A DNA stretch of 64,000 bases from Agrobacterium larrymoorei. Lineage in GTDB: Bacteria > Pseudomonadota > Alphaproteobacteria > Rhizobiales > Rhizobiaceae. The stretch is from NCBI RefSeq assembly GCF_030819275.1, contig NZ_JAUTBL010000002.1:312501-376500 (forward strand), read 5' to 3'. Of the stretch, positions 43,567 to 51,516 are shown in pieces. Positions within the stretch are counted from its first letter, which is position 1. The number at the start of each line of letters is the position of its first letter. Under the pieces are notes generated by a model. The model ran no database searches. It was given only the letters and a program-made list of their open reading frames with translations, and was not told where the DNA came from. The translations under genes were made by a program, and so were the position numbers.

Positions 43567-44250
43567 ATGGTGCCAAAAATCGCCGTTGTCGAAGATGAGG
43601 AGGCGCTGAGCGTCCTCCTCCGTTACAATCTCGAATCCGAAGGCTATGACGTGGACACCATTCCGCGTGGCGACGAGGCGGAAATCCGCCTTCAGGAGCG
43701 CACGCCGGATCTTTTGATCCTGGACTGGATGCTGCCGGGCGTCTCCGGCATCGAGCTTTGCCGTCGCCTGCGCATGCGTCCGGAAACCGAACGTCTGCCG
43801 ATCATCATGCTGACGGCGCGCGGCGAGGAAAGCGAACGGGTTCGCGGCCTGGCGACGGGCGCGGACGACTATGTCGTGAAGCCCTTCTCGACGCCGGAGC
43901 TGATGGCACGCGTCAAGGCGATGCTGCGCCGCGCCAAGCCGGAGGTTCTGTCCTCCGTGCTGAAATGCGGCGATATCGAGCTCGATCGTGAGACGCACCG
44001 TGTCCATCGCAAGAGCCGCGAAGTCCGTCTCGGGCCGACCGAATTCCGCCTGCTGGAATTCCTCATGACCTCGCCCGGTCGTGTGTTCTCCCGTTCCCAG
44101 CTTCTCGATGGTGTCTGGGGTCATGATATCTATGTGGATGAGCGCACGGTGGACGTCCATGTCGGTCGTCTGCGTAAGGCGCTGAATTTCTCCAGCATGC
44201 AGGATGTCATTCGCACCGTGCGCGGCGCCGGCTATTCCATGGAAGCCTGA
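43567..44250 (+). CDS. phoB: Phosphate regulon response regulator PhoB
   Basis: 227 residues. The receiver domain has Asp10/Glu11 and phosphoacceptor Asp53 (LILDWMLPG), with Lys in DDYVVKPF. The C-terminal OmpR-type winged helix is LGPTEFRLLEFLMTSPGRVFSRSQLLDGVWG, then VDVHVGRLRKAL. When phosphorylated by PhoR it binds PHO boxes such as the one before pstS. It is the last gene of the pst operon, followed by a hairpin. Confidence 0.97.
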   Translation: MVPKIAVVEDEEALSVLLRYNLESEGYDVDTIPRGDEAEIRLQERTPDLLILDWMLPGVSGIELCRRLRMRPETERLPIIMLTARGEESERVRGLATGADDYVVKPFSTPELMARVKAMLRRAKPEVLSSVLKCGDIELDRETHRVHRKSREVRLGPTEFRLLEFLMTSPGRVFSRSQLLDGVWGHDIYVDERTVDVHVGRLRKALNFSSMQDVIRTVRGAGYSMEA

Positions 44251-44259
44251 TCGGCGTCG

Positions 44260-44292
44260 GGAGCGCTTTGCTTGAAGGTACAAGCGCTCCTA
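44260..44292 (+). terminator. Terminator-like hairpin after phoB
   Basis: GGAGCGCTT pairs with AAGCGCTCC (44282-44290), followed by TATTCTC. The stem is strong but the T tract is weak. Confidence 0.55.
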
Positions 44293-44333
44293 TTCTCGTC
44301 GCGTCAGAGAGGGTAGCACGTGGCTTCCTGGCG

Positions 44334-44801
44334 TCAGATCAATGTTGACGGAATGGGATATCGCGCAGCGTCTATCTCGTCCTTCGACAACGGGCTGCGC
44401 GTCAGCACGTCGGCATAACTGGCTCTGGTTCGAGCGCCATAGCTCTCCTTGATCGCGCTCATCAGTTCGATCTCCTGGTACATCCAGTTCCAGCGCGAAT
44501 AGTCGCCCAGGCCGGTCAACTGGCGGCTCGCTTTTTCCCGAACCGCAAGCTCGCGATCGCGCACCACTTCTCCCGTCACGATCGACATCAACTGGAAGGC
44601 GGCATCATCCATGTCCGTGGCTTCCCGACGCCAATATTCCTCTCCGCGCTCCTCGCAGATCAGCCAATAGCTGCCACGTCGCCATTCGACGTAAACGGTT
44701 CCGTCGCCACGGGCGCGGCGCGGGATTGGCGGGAAGGGCGTGTCGACGGCCCTGGCCCATAGCGCCGAGATATAATCGTGAAGTGTGTCGATAGCGTCCA
44801 T
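44334..44801 (-). CDS. Possible Imm63-like immunity-family protein
   Basis: 155 residues, soluble. The pattern YVEWRRGSYWLICEERGEEYWRR followed by a long helix with TDMDDAAFQLMSIVTGEV and a QEIELMSAIKESYGAR ending recalls the Imm63 (SUKH-unrelated) immunity family from memory. No toxin gene is next to it; it lies between phoB and gcrA, both housekeeping. It could equally be a conserved protein with another role. Start at MDAIDTLHDYI is plausible but not backed by a clear ribosome site. Confidence 0.4.
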   Translation of the reverse strand: MDAIDTLHDYISALWARAVDTPFPPIPRRARGDGTVYVEWRRGSYWLICEERGEEYWRREATDMDDAAFQLMSIVTGEVVRDRELAVREKASRQLTGLGDYSRWNWMYQEIELMSAIKESYGARTRASYADVLTRSPLSKDEIDAARYPIPSTLI

Positions 44802-44871
44802 GATGACAGTCTGGGCGCGACCGTTGCTGCAGGCAAGTTCGGATTATTTGGGAAAGCTGGACACTGCCCAA

Positions 44872-44898
44872 TAAAAAAGCGGACCGAAGCCCGCTTTC
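44872..44898 (-). terminator. Intrinsic terminator of gcrA
   Basis: On the minus strand AAAGCGG and CCGCTTT form the stem, followed by TTTTTTAT. It lies 23 bp after the gcrA stop. Confidence 0.75.
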
Positions 44899-44920
44899 TG
44901 AATTGGTTCTGAGACAGACC

Positions 44921-45457
44921 TTACGCCTTGCGGCGTTCGCTGACCGGCTGGTAGGCCATCTTCGCGTGGAACTTGCAGTAGGGCGAGGCTTCAGACGCTT
45001 CGCAGCCGCAGAAATGGAAGTCGTCCTTGAGCGGGTCGCCGACCGGCCACTTGCAGGTGCGCTCCGTCAGTTCCGTCAGCGTCAGGCGACGCGAGATCGG
45101 GATAACGACATTGTTGGAAGAACGAACATATTCCATGGGCTCGACCGGGTCGATGTCCATGTCTTCCTTGAAAGCGAGGGCACCAGAGCTACGGGCCGGT
45201 GCTGGACGGCTGGTCGCAGCGCGGGCCGGAGCCGCATAGCTTGCCGGACGCGGCGCTGCTGCGGGACGCTTGGGCGCAGGACGCGACGTGGCGACCGTAC
45301 CGCCGGCCTTGGCACGACCTGGCAGGTTGAGGCGGTGAACCTTGCCGATGACGGCATTGCGGCTCACACCGCCTAGTTGTGCTGCGATCTGGCTTGCGCT
45401 AAGCCCTTCGGACCATAATCTCTTGAGCTTTTCTACTCGTTCGTCCGTCCAGTTCAT
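44921..45457 (-). CDS. gcrA: Cell cycle regulator GcrA
   Basis: 178 residues. The N-terminal domain MNWTDERVEKLKRLWSEGLSASQIAAQLGG followed by VSRNAVIGKVHRLNL is the GcrA signature. A Pro/Ala-rich linker leads to the C-terminal sigma-70-interacting domain with the Cys cluster CKWP...HFCGCEAS...YCKFH. GcrA binds CcrM-methylated GANTC sites and activates cell-cycle genes with sigma 70. The start is 45457; the longer reading adds unconserved residues. Six GANTC sites lie in the gap between it and argD. Confidence 0.95.
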   Translation of the reverse strand: MNWTDERVEKLKRLWSEGLSASQIAAQLGGVSRNAVIGKVHRLNLPGRAKAGGTVATSRPAPKRPAAAPRPASYAAPARAATSRPAPARSSGALAFKEDMDIDPVEPMEYVRSSNNVVIPISRRLTLTELTERTCKWPVGDPLKDDFHFCGCEASEASPYCKFHAKMAYQPVSERRKA

Positions 45458-45755
45458 GCCGCTTCTCCGCTCGTCGCGTTGTTTTCGGGCAGAATCCACC
45501 TACTGTGCCATGGAGTGAACCACGCGCAGGCCATTCGCCAGATTGTAGGTGACTAGTTCCGCCGCATTGCAGTCTAGTAATTGACGGTTAACCTAATCGT
45601 CGGTTGACTCCGTGACAAGAGTCGCAGGAATCATCTGGAATCGATTTTCCGGTTTTCCCCAACTTGCTTCCCCTGTGAGTCAGAAAGGCAACACCTCGGG
45701 GCTGCGCGGCAAGCGCCTACCAAGGCTTGTAAATGCCCGGAAGTGCCGAGATTTG

Positions 45756-45784
45756 TTGACATTAGGCGGGGAAGTGACAATAGT
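45756..45784 (+). promoter_or_regulatory. Candidate sigma-70 promoter of argD
   Basis: TTGACA (45756-45761), a 17-bp spacer and AATAGT (45779-45784). A start near 45791 would put the leader ORF and hairpin in the 5' leader. Confidence 0.5.
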
Positions 45785-45793
45785 GCTCTCGCA

Positions 45794-45895
45794 ATGAAGA
45801 CAGCATGCAGGCCGCCGCGAGGCGGCATTTTTGATTTTCAGGGCAGGGATAACCCGCGAGCCCTATTGACAGTCGTCTGTCCCGACTTGACGTAA
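45794..45895 (+). CDS. Possible 33-residue leader peptide upstream of argD
   Basis: ATG at 45794, TAA at 45893-45895, immediately before the argD ribosome site (AAGGAG, 45894-45899). It reads [16 protein letters not shown] and contains five Arg codons. Its frame spans the hairpin at 45811-45838. No ribosome site is obvious before it, so translation is uncertain. Confidence 0.3.
   Translation: MKTACRPPRGGIFDFQGRDNPRALLTVVCPDLT
45811..45838 (+). terminator. Terminator-like hairpin in the argD leader
   Basis: GCCGCC pairs with GGCGGC around a GCGA loop, followed by ATTTTTGATTTT. Its position between promoter and argD suggests attenuation or a short leader RNA. Confidence 0.6.
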
Positions 45896-45909
45896 GGAGT
45901 GATGTCGCC

Positions 45910-47118
45910 ATGGCCGAAACTGCCCCCAAATCCGGGCCGTTGTTCGATACGTTTTCCAGAGCCCCCCTGCGCTTCGAACGAGGCGAGGGCGTTTGGCTGA
46001 TCACGGAAAGCGGCGAGCGATATCTCGATTTCGGTGCGGGCGTTGCGGTTACCTCGGTCGGCCATAGCCATCCCCATATGGTTGAATCCCTCAAGGCACA
46101 GGTCGAGAAGGTCTGGCATTTGTCCAACCTTTATGAGGTTGCAGGCCAGGAAGTGCTGGCAAAGCGGCTGACGGATGCGACATTCGCCGACAAGGTGTTC
46201 TTCACCAACTCCGGTGCGGAGGCGCTGGAATGCGCCATCAAGACGGCGCGCCGTTATCAGTACACGCACGGCCATCCGGAAAAATTCCGCATCATCACCT
46301 TCGAAGGTGCATTCCATGGCCGCACACTCGCCACCATCGCGGCTGGCGGCCAGGCCAAATATCTCGAGGGCTTCGGCCCCAAGGTGGAAGGCTTCGACCA
46401 GGTGCCATTCGGCGATCTCGAAGCGCTGAAGGCGGCGATCGTTCCGGAAACGGCTGCCCTTCTGATCGAGCCGATTCAGGGTGAGGGCGGTATCCGTGTC
46501 GTTCAGCCGGAGTTCCTGCGCACGCTTAGGGCGCTCTGCGAAGAGCACGGCCTGTTGTTGATCTTCGATGAAGTGCAGACCGGCGTTGGCCGTACCGGCA
46601 AGTTCTTCGCCTATGAACGCTCAGGCGTCGCGCCTGATATCATGGCAGTTGCCAAGGGCATTGGCGGTGGCTTCCCCTTCGGGGCATGCCTTGCAACGGC
46701 AGAAGCTGCGTCCGGCATGACGGCAGGCTCGCATGGCACGACCTATGGCGGCAATCCGCTGGCCATGGCGGCCGGCAACGCCGTGCTGGATATCGTTCTG
46801 GCCGATGGCTTTATCGAGCATGTGCGCGATGTCGCGCTGATCTTCCGCCAGGGACTGGCTTCGCTGAAGGACCGTTATCCGGATGTGATCGAGGAAATCC
46901 GTGGCGAAGGTTTGCTGCTCGGCATCAAGGCGCGGGTTCCATCCGGCGATCTGCTCCAGGCCATGCGCGCGGAGCATCTTCTTGGCGTTCCGGCAGGCGA
47001 TAACGTCATCCGCCTGCTGCCGCCGCTCGTGGTTACGGCAGAAGAAGCGCGTGATGGGCTTGCGCGCATCGAGAAGGCTGCCGAAGCACTCACCACCAAA
47101 CTGGCAAAGAGCGCCTGA
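45910..47118 (+). CDS. argD: Acetylornithine aminotransferase
   Basis: 402 residues, class III PLP enzyme. Features are [20 protein letters not shown] (PLP phosphate binding), [18 protein letters not shown] (cofactor Asp), then [18 protein letters not shown] with the Schiff-base Lys. It converts N-acetylglutamate semialdehyde to N-acetylornithine in arginine synthesis. GTAAGGAGTGATGTCGCC precedes the ATG. Followed by argF and hslO in an apparent operon. Confidence 0.95.
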   Translation: MAETAPKSGPLFDTFSRAPLRFERGEGVWLITESGERYLDFGAGVAVTSVGHSHPHMVESLKAQVEKVWHLSNLYEVAGQEVLAKRLTDATFADKVFFTNSGAEALECAIKTARRYQYTHGHPEKFRIITFEGAFHGRTLATIAAGGQAKYLEGFGPKVEGFDQVPFGDLEALKAAIVPETAALLIEPIQGEGGIRVVQPEFLRTLRALCEEHGLLLIFDEVQTGVGRTGKFFAYERSGVAPDIMAVAKGIGGGFPFGACLATAEAASGMTAGSHGTTYGGNPLAMAAGNAVLDIVLADGFIEHVRDVALIFRQGLASLKDRYPDVIEEIRGEGLLLGIKARVPSGDLLQAMRAEHLLGVPAGDNVIRLLPPLVVTAEEARDGLARIEKAAEALTTKLAKSA

Positions 47119-47174
47119 CGAGGCGCATCAGGGCCGGCGTAAAGGGTGGCCCGCATTGATGGGACTGAATTAAA

Positions 47175-48086
47175 ATGGCAAAGCATTTCCTCGATCTTTC
47201 GGCCGTCGGCTCGGAAGACCTGCGGCTCATTCTTGAAGACGCCAAGAGCCGCAAGATCGCAACCAAGAACGGAACGGCGGAAAAGCCGCTGGCTGGCAAG
47301 ATGCTGGCGATGATTTTCGAAAAGCCGTCGACGCGCACACGCGTGTCCTTCGATGTCGGCATGCGCCAGCTTGGCGGTGAAACGCTGTTTCTCTCCGGCA
47401 CCGAAATGCAGCTTGGCCGCGCCGAAACCATTGGCGATACCGCCAAGGTCCTGTCGCGCTACGTCGACGCTATCATGATCCGCACGACCGATCATTCCCG
47501 CCTGCTGGAACTTGCCGAACACGCCACCGTTCCGGTCATCAACGGCCTGACGGACGAGACGCATCCGTGCCAGATCATGGCCGATATCATGACCTTCGAA
47601 GAGCATCGCGGCCCGGTGAAGGGCAAGACCATCGCCTGGACGGGTGACGGCAACAATGTGCTGCATTCGCTGGTCGAGGGCTCCGCACGCTTCGGCTACA
47701 AGATGAATATGGCCGTGCCCATGGGTTCGGAGCCGCTCGACAAGTACCTCAACTGGGCCCGCAACAATGGCGGCGAGATCATGCTCTGCCACGACGCAGA
47801 ACGTGCTGTCGTCGGCTCGGACTGCATCGTCACCGACACCTGGGTTTCCATGAACCAGGAACACAAGGCGCGCGGCCACAACATCTTCCAGCCCTATCAG
47901 GTGAATGAAGCGCTGATGAAGAAGGCCAACAACGAGGCGCTCTTCATGCACTGCCTGCCCGCGCACCGCGGCGAGGAAGTCACCGATGCAGTGATCGACG
48001 GCCCGCAATCGGTGGTCTTCGATGAGGCGGAAAATCGCCTGCACGCGCAAAAGGCCGTGATCGCCTGGTGCATGGGCGTCATCTGA
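47175..48086 (+). CDS. argF: Ornithine carbamoyltransferase
   Basis: 303 residues. The carbamoyl-phosphate site is [20 protein letters not shown], ornithine-binding loops are [12 protein letters not shown] and DTWVSM, and the catalytic Cys is in [11 protein letters not shown]. It makes citrulline from ornithine and carbamoyl phosphate in the cytoplasm. Separated from argD by 56 bp. Family and step are secure. Confidence 0.96.
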   Translation: MAKHFLDLSAVGSEDLRLILEDAKSRKIATKNGTAEKPLAGKMLAMIFEKPSTRTRVSFDVGMRQLGGETLFLSGTEMQLGRAETIGDTAKVLSRYVDAIMIRTTDHSRLLELAEHATVPVINGLTDETHPCQIMADIMTFEEHRGPVKGKTIAWTGDGNNVLHSLVEGSARFGYKMNMAVPMGSEPLDKYLNWARNNGGEIMLCHDAERAVVGSDCIVTDTWVSMNQEHKARGHNIFQPYQVNEALMKKANNEALFMHCLPAHRGEEVTDAVIDGPQSVVFDEAENRLHAQKAVIAWCMGVI

Positions 48087-48346
48087 GGCCGAGCGTAGGC
48101 TAAGAGTGAGGGCGGAGCCTGGAACTTGAATTTCCAGCGCAACGCCCCATCTTTACGCCAACCAGTGCTGCCGGTTCACGGCGGCGTTTCATCAATCGTT
48201 TATCGCGACATTTGGGCCGGGGATGGTTTTGTTTTGCCATTCTCCGCTCTATCTTTGCGGAAACAGGACAAGAGACCTGCTGGCCGCGGCCGAGAACGTG
48301 GCGATCGTTTCCGAACAGGGGAAAGCAGGGTCGAAGGAGCAGAAGC

Positions 48347-49333
48347 ATGGCGGACGTGACCGTAGAACTGGATGATATGAACTTTGCCGGCGACGACAAG
48401 GTCGTCCCCTTCCAGGTAGAAGGGCTCGACATTCGTGGCCGCGCGGTGCAGGTCGGTCCGTTGCTGAACGCTATTTTGCAGCGCCATGACTATCCGCCCG
48501 TCGTCGCCCGGCTTCTGGCGGAAGCTCTGGTGCTCACGGCGCTGATCGGCACGTCGCTCAAATTCTCCGGCAAGCTCACGGTGCAAACCAAGGGCGATGG
48601 CCCTGTCGATCTCTTGGTGGCGGATTTCACCGCGCCTGAGAACATGCGCGCCTATGCCCGCTTCGACGACGAGCGTCTGGCGCAGGCGACGGCGGCTGGG
48701 GAGACATCCCCTGAGCAGCTCCTCGGCACTGGCATTCTCGCTTTCACCATCGACCAGGGGGTGGGCATGCAGCCTTATCAGGGCATCGTGCCGCTGGATG
48801 GCTCGTCGCTCGAGGAAATCGCCAGTGTTTACTTCCGACAGTCGGAACAATTGCCGACACGGGTGCGCCTCGGTGTGGCAGAGTTCTTCGACCGTGACAG
48901 CCAAGGTAAGCCGCGCCGCGGCTGGCGTGCGGGTGGCATCATCGCGCAGTTCCTGCCTCAGGCGCCGGAGCGCCTGCGCACCCGCGACCTTCACGGCGGC
49001 GATGGCGATGAAACGTCGTTCGCAGAAGCCGACGACGACGCATGGACCGAAGCGGTGGCGCTAATCGACACGGTGGATACCGACGAGTTGACCGACCCGC
49101 AGGTGCCGGCAGAACGTCTGCTGTTCCGGCTCTTCCATGAGCAAGGCGTGCGCGTCTACGAGCCGCAGTCGATCATCGACAAATGCAGCTGCTCGCGCGA
49201 GAAGATCAAGGGCGTGCTGTCTGGATTTTCGGCGGAAGAAATCGAGGATAGCCAGGAAGATGGCGTCGTTTCGGTCAGCTGTGAGTTCTGCTCGACAACC
49301 TATCAATATCCTGTCGAGGAACTGCAGGGGTGA
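48347..49333 (+). CDS. hslO: Redox-regulated chaperone Hsp33
   Basis: 328 residues from the ATG at 48347, preceded by AAGGAGC; upstream readings are unconserved. The C-terminal zinc centre is CSC at 280-282 and CEFC at 312-315, the redox switch that forms disulfides under oxidative and heat stress. The N-terminal domain has the family segment VVARLLAEALVLTALIGTSLKFSGKLTVQTKG. It prevents protein aggregation. It lies after argF, convergent with apaG. Confidence 0.95.
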   Translation: MADVTVELDDMNFAGDDKVVPFQVEGLDIRGRAVQVGPLLNAILQRHDYPPVVARLLAEALVLTALIGTSLKFSGKLTVQTKGDGPVDLLVADFTAPENMRAYARFDDERLAQATAAGETSPEQLLGTGILAFTIDQGVGMQPYQGIVPLDGSSLEEIASVYFRQSEQLPTRVRLGVAEFFDRDSQGKPRRGWRAGGIIAQFLPQAPERLRTRDLHGGDGDETSFAEADDDAWTEAVALIDTVDTDELTDPQVPAERLLFRLFHEQGVRVYEPQSIIDKCSCSREKIKGVLSGFSAEEIEDSQEDGVVSVSCEFCSTTYQYPVEELQG

Positions 49334-49339
49334 GATCAG

Positions 49340-49361
49340 GAGCGGGGTGAAAGCCCCGCTC
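49340..49361. terminator. Convergent hairpin between hslO and apaG
   Basis: GAGCGGGG pairs with CCCCGCTC around a short loop. It has no T run on either side and overlaps the apaG stop codon, so it may act as a bidirectional barrier. Confidence 0.5.
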
Positions 49362-49752
49362 AGTTCAACACGCGCGCAAGACCTGGGCTGTCCAGCGAAA
49401 AGGCTGGAATTTCTACGGTGAATATGTCGCCCTTGTCGGTCTCCATCTCGTAATGACCGAACATCATCCCTGAAGGCGTATCCAGCGGGCAACCGGAAGA
49501 ATACTCGTAACTGTCGCCGGGACGCAGATGCGGTTGTTCACCAACCACGCCTGGCCCAGACACTTCGTCCACCACGCCATTCTGGTCGGTGATATGCCAG
49601 TAGCGGTTCACCAGCGTCACCGCCTGGTTGGAGTTGTTCGTGATCACGACCGTGTATCCCCAGACGTAACGGCTATCGTCCGGGTCCGATTGTTCTTCGA
49701 GATAATACGGCTCGACGGTGACCTCTATCTCTTTTGTCGATGCACGATACAT
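49360..49752 (-). CDS. apaG: ApaG domain protein
   Basis: 130 residues starting [21 protein letters not shown], the usual ApaG start. The all-beta ApaG domain includes [27 protein letters not shown] and [20 protein letters not shown]. ApaG relatives bind Mg2+/Co2+ and phosphorylated small molecules; the cellular role is unclear. A longer reading from 49785 exists, without a ribosome site. Confidence 0.93.
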   Translation of the reverse strand: MYRASTKEIEVTVEPYYLEEQSDPDDSRYVWGYTVVITNNSNQAVTLVNRYWHITDQNGVVDEVSGPGVVGEQPHLRPGDSYEYSSGCPLDTPSGMMFGHYEMETDKGDIFTVEIPAFSLDSPGLARVLN

Positions 49753-49785
49753 ATTCGCGACCTTGGCTGTCTCTGCCTCTAGCAT

Positions 49786-50000
49786 TTTATTCTACTACAC
49801 CGAATGAGGGACGGGAATGTCCGTTGAGCCGATCTGCGTAGTTTCAATGCGTTACGAGGCTAAAGCGTTGCGTATCTGGATTGTTTCTTCATTCAATACG
49901 CACAAATTCGTGAAAAGAGAGTAGAGAAATCGGAGTTTCTCTAAAATAATGTGGGTTTAGAGCGGAACTCGTGTGACGAGCAGACGCCTTGGAAAACGAG
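49786..50000. other. AT-rich gap with inverted repeats
   Basis: TGCGTAT (49868 region) and ATACGCA are inverted across about 19 bp, and TAGAGAAA (49922-49929) pairs with TTTCTCTA (49936-49943) as a perfect 8-bp stem. No gene is seen. The role is unknown. Confidence 0.35.
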
Positions 50001-50031
50001 AAAAAATTGCCCGGTGATCGCTCACCGGGCA
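50001..50031 (-). terminator. Intrinsic terminator of metZ
   Basis: On the minus strand TGCCCGGTGA pairs with TCACCGGGCA, followed by ATTTTTTCTC. Strong stem and clear T run. Confidence 0.85.
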
Positions 50032-50044
50032 TTCAGTATGAAGT

Positions 50045-50140
50045 ATGTCGCGCAAAATTGTGCAGCGGTTTTGCGACAACATGCGATAAACAAAGACCTA
50101 AAGCGTATAGAGCGAATCTGAAAGATCGCGCCCTGCTTTA
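50045..50140. repeat. Dispersed palindromic intergenic repeat, copy 1
   Basis: Two linked modules: ATGTCGCGCAAAA...GTTTTGCGACA...ATGC and TAAAGCG...GATCGCG...CTTTA. The same order recurs at 53184-53283, and in reverse at 54296-54392. The far edge supplies the metZ stop codon (TAA on the minus strand at 50140-50138). Confidence 0.7.
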
Positions 50141-51322
50141 GGCAGAAACCTTCGCCAGCGCCGCGGCGAAATCGTCCAGCAGGTCGTCGGTGTCTTCGAT
50201 ACCGCAGGACAGTCGTAGCGTGCCACCGGAAATGCCGAGTTCGGCGCGTGCCTCATCCGTCAGGTTCTTGTGGGTCGTGGTGGCCGGATGGGTGATCAGG
50301 CTCTTCGCATCACCGAGATTGTTGGAAATCTTGACGACGTCCAGTGCGTTTTGAAGCTTGAAAGCCGCTTCCTTGCCGCCCTTCAATTCGAAGCAGACGA
50401 GCGTCGAACCGCCGGACATCTGCCGCGCAATGATGTCGGCCTGCGGATGGTCGGCACGGCCCGGATAAATGACTTTGGCGACCTTGTTCTGCTCCGCCAG
50501 GAAGTCTGCGATCTTGCCGGCATTCGCCGTCTGCTGCTTGACGCGCAGCGGCATCGTCTCGATCCCCTTCAGCAGCGTCCATGCGTTAAAGGGGGAAAGC
50601 GCCGGGCCGGTGTGGCGGAAGTAATCCTGAAGTTCTTCCTCGATCCACGTCTTGTCCGACAGCACCACGCCGCCAAGGCAACGGCCCTGACCATCGATAT
50701 GCTTGGTGGCGGAATAGACGACGATATGCGCACCAAGCTCCAGAGGCTTCTGGAAGAGCGGCGTCGCAAACACGTTGTCAACGACGACCTTGGCACCAAT
50801 CTGGTTGGCAAGCTTGGCAACGCCAGCAATATCCACCACTTCCAGCGTCGGGTTGGTTGGGCTTTCAAGGAAGAACAGCTTGGTGTTCGGCTTGATCGCC
50901 TTTTCCCAATTGGCAAGATCGCGGCCATCGACCAGTGTGCATTCGATGCCGTATTTCGGCGCCAGCGTTTCGACCACCCAACGGCAGGAGCCGAAAAGCG
51001 CGCGAGCCGCAACGATGTGATCGCCGGCCTTCAGCTGGCAGAGAATGGCAGCGCTGACAGCGGCCATGCCCGATGCCGTGGCGCGCGCGTCTTCGGCACC
51101 TTCCAGCAGGCACATGCGCTTTTCGAAGATGTCATTGGTGGGGCTTGCATAGCGCGCATAGATGAAACCGTCTGTTTCGCCCTTGAAGCGCGCTTCCGCC
51201 GCTTCCGAGCTTTCATAGACGAAGCCCTGGGTCAGATAGAGTGCTTCTGACGTTTCACCGTAGGGGGAGCGCAGCGTACCGCCATGTACGAGTTGAGTTG
51301 CCGGGCGCCATTTCTTGCTCAT
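50138..51322 (-). CDS. metZ: O-succinylhomoserine sulfhydrylase
   Basis: 394 residues from the ATG at 51322 (GAAGGTG upstream). It is a Cys/Met metabolism PLP enzyme: YARYASPTNDIFEKRM near the start, DNVFATPLFQKPLELGAHIVVYSATKHIDGQG with the Schiff-base Lys, and SLGDAKSLITHPATTTH at the end. It makes homocysteine from O-succinylhomoserine and sulfide. The leader holds a SAM-II riboswitch and terminator, so expression should fall when SAM is plentiful. Confidence 0.93.
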   Translation of the reverse strand: MSKKWRPATQLVHGGTLRSPYGETSEALYLTQGFVYESSEAAEARFKGETDGFIYARYASPTNDIFEKRMCLLEGAEDARATASGMAAVSAAILCQLKAGDHIVAARALFGSCRWVVETLAPKYGIECTLVDGRDLANWEKAIKPNTKLFFLESPTNPTLEVVDIAGVAKLANQIGAKVVVDNVFATPLFQKPLELGAHIVVYSATKHIDGQGRCLGGVVLSDKTWIEEELQDYFRHTGPALSPFNAWTLLKGIETMPLRVKQQTANAGKIADFLAEQNKVAKVIYPGRADHPQADIIARQMSGGSTLVCFELKGGKEAAFKLQNALDVVKISNNLGDAKSLITHPATTTHKNLTDEARAELGISGGTLRLSCGIEDTDDLLDDFAAALAKVSA

Positions 51323-51337
51323 GTGATCACCTTCAAA

Positions 51338-51368
51338 CAAAAAACCGGTCGCAAAAGCAGACCGGTTC
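51338..51368 (-). terminator. Riboswitch-controlled intrinsic terminator before metZ
   Basis: On the minus strand AACCGGTC and GACCGGTT form the stem, followed by TTTT. Upstream GACCGG of the aptamer 3' part can pair with CCGGTC of the terminator's left arm, giving an anti-terminator. Confidence 0.75.
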
Positions 51369-51374
51369 CAAGCA

Positions 51375-51436
51375 CCCGGTCTTTTTAGCCACTTGTTTAA
51401 CGTGGCTGCAAGCCGACCGGCCAAATCACCACGGGA
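51375..51436 (-). ncRNA. SAM-II riboswitch controlling metZ
   Basis: On the minus strand CGTGGTGATTTG, CGGCTTGCAGCCACGTTAAAC and GTGGCTAAAAAG occur in the order and spacing of the SAM-II pseudoknot, first found upstream of metA/metZ in Agrobacterium-type bacteria. It ends 53 bp before the metZ start and is followed by the terminator. When SAM binds, the pseudoknot should release terminator formation. Confidence 0.9.
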
Positions 51437-51516
51437 TAAGCTTGCCATACTGCCGTTAACAACTTGCGTCAATGGCTTCCTTTTGATTTTGTCGGCGCGG
51501 AACAGGGACACTGACG

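Larger units (their letters stand above)
45458..45909. promoter_or_regulatory. gcrA-argD intergenic region with clustered GANTC sites
   Basis: 452 bp without an annotated gene. GANTC occurs at 45492, 45606, 45619, 45628, 45638 and 45677, four of them within 37 bp. About two would be expected by chance over this length. It also carries a sigma-70-like promoter, a short leader ORF and a terminator hairpin before argD. Confidence 0.65.
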
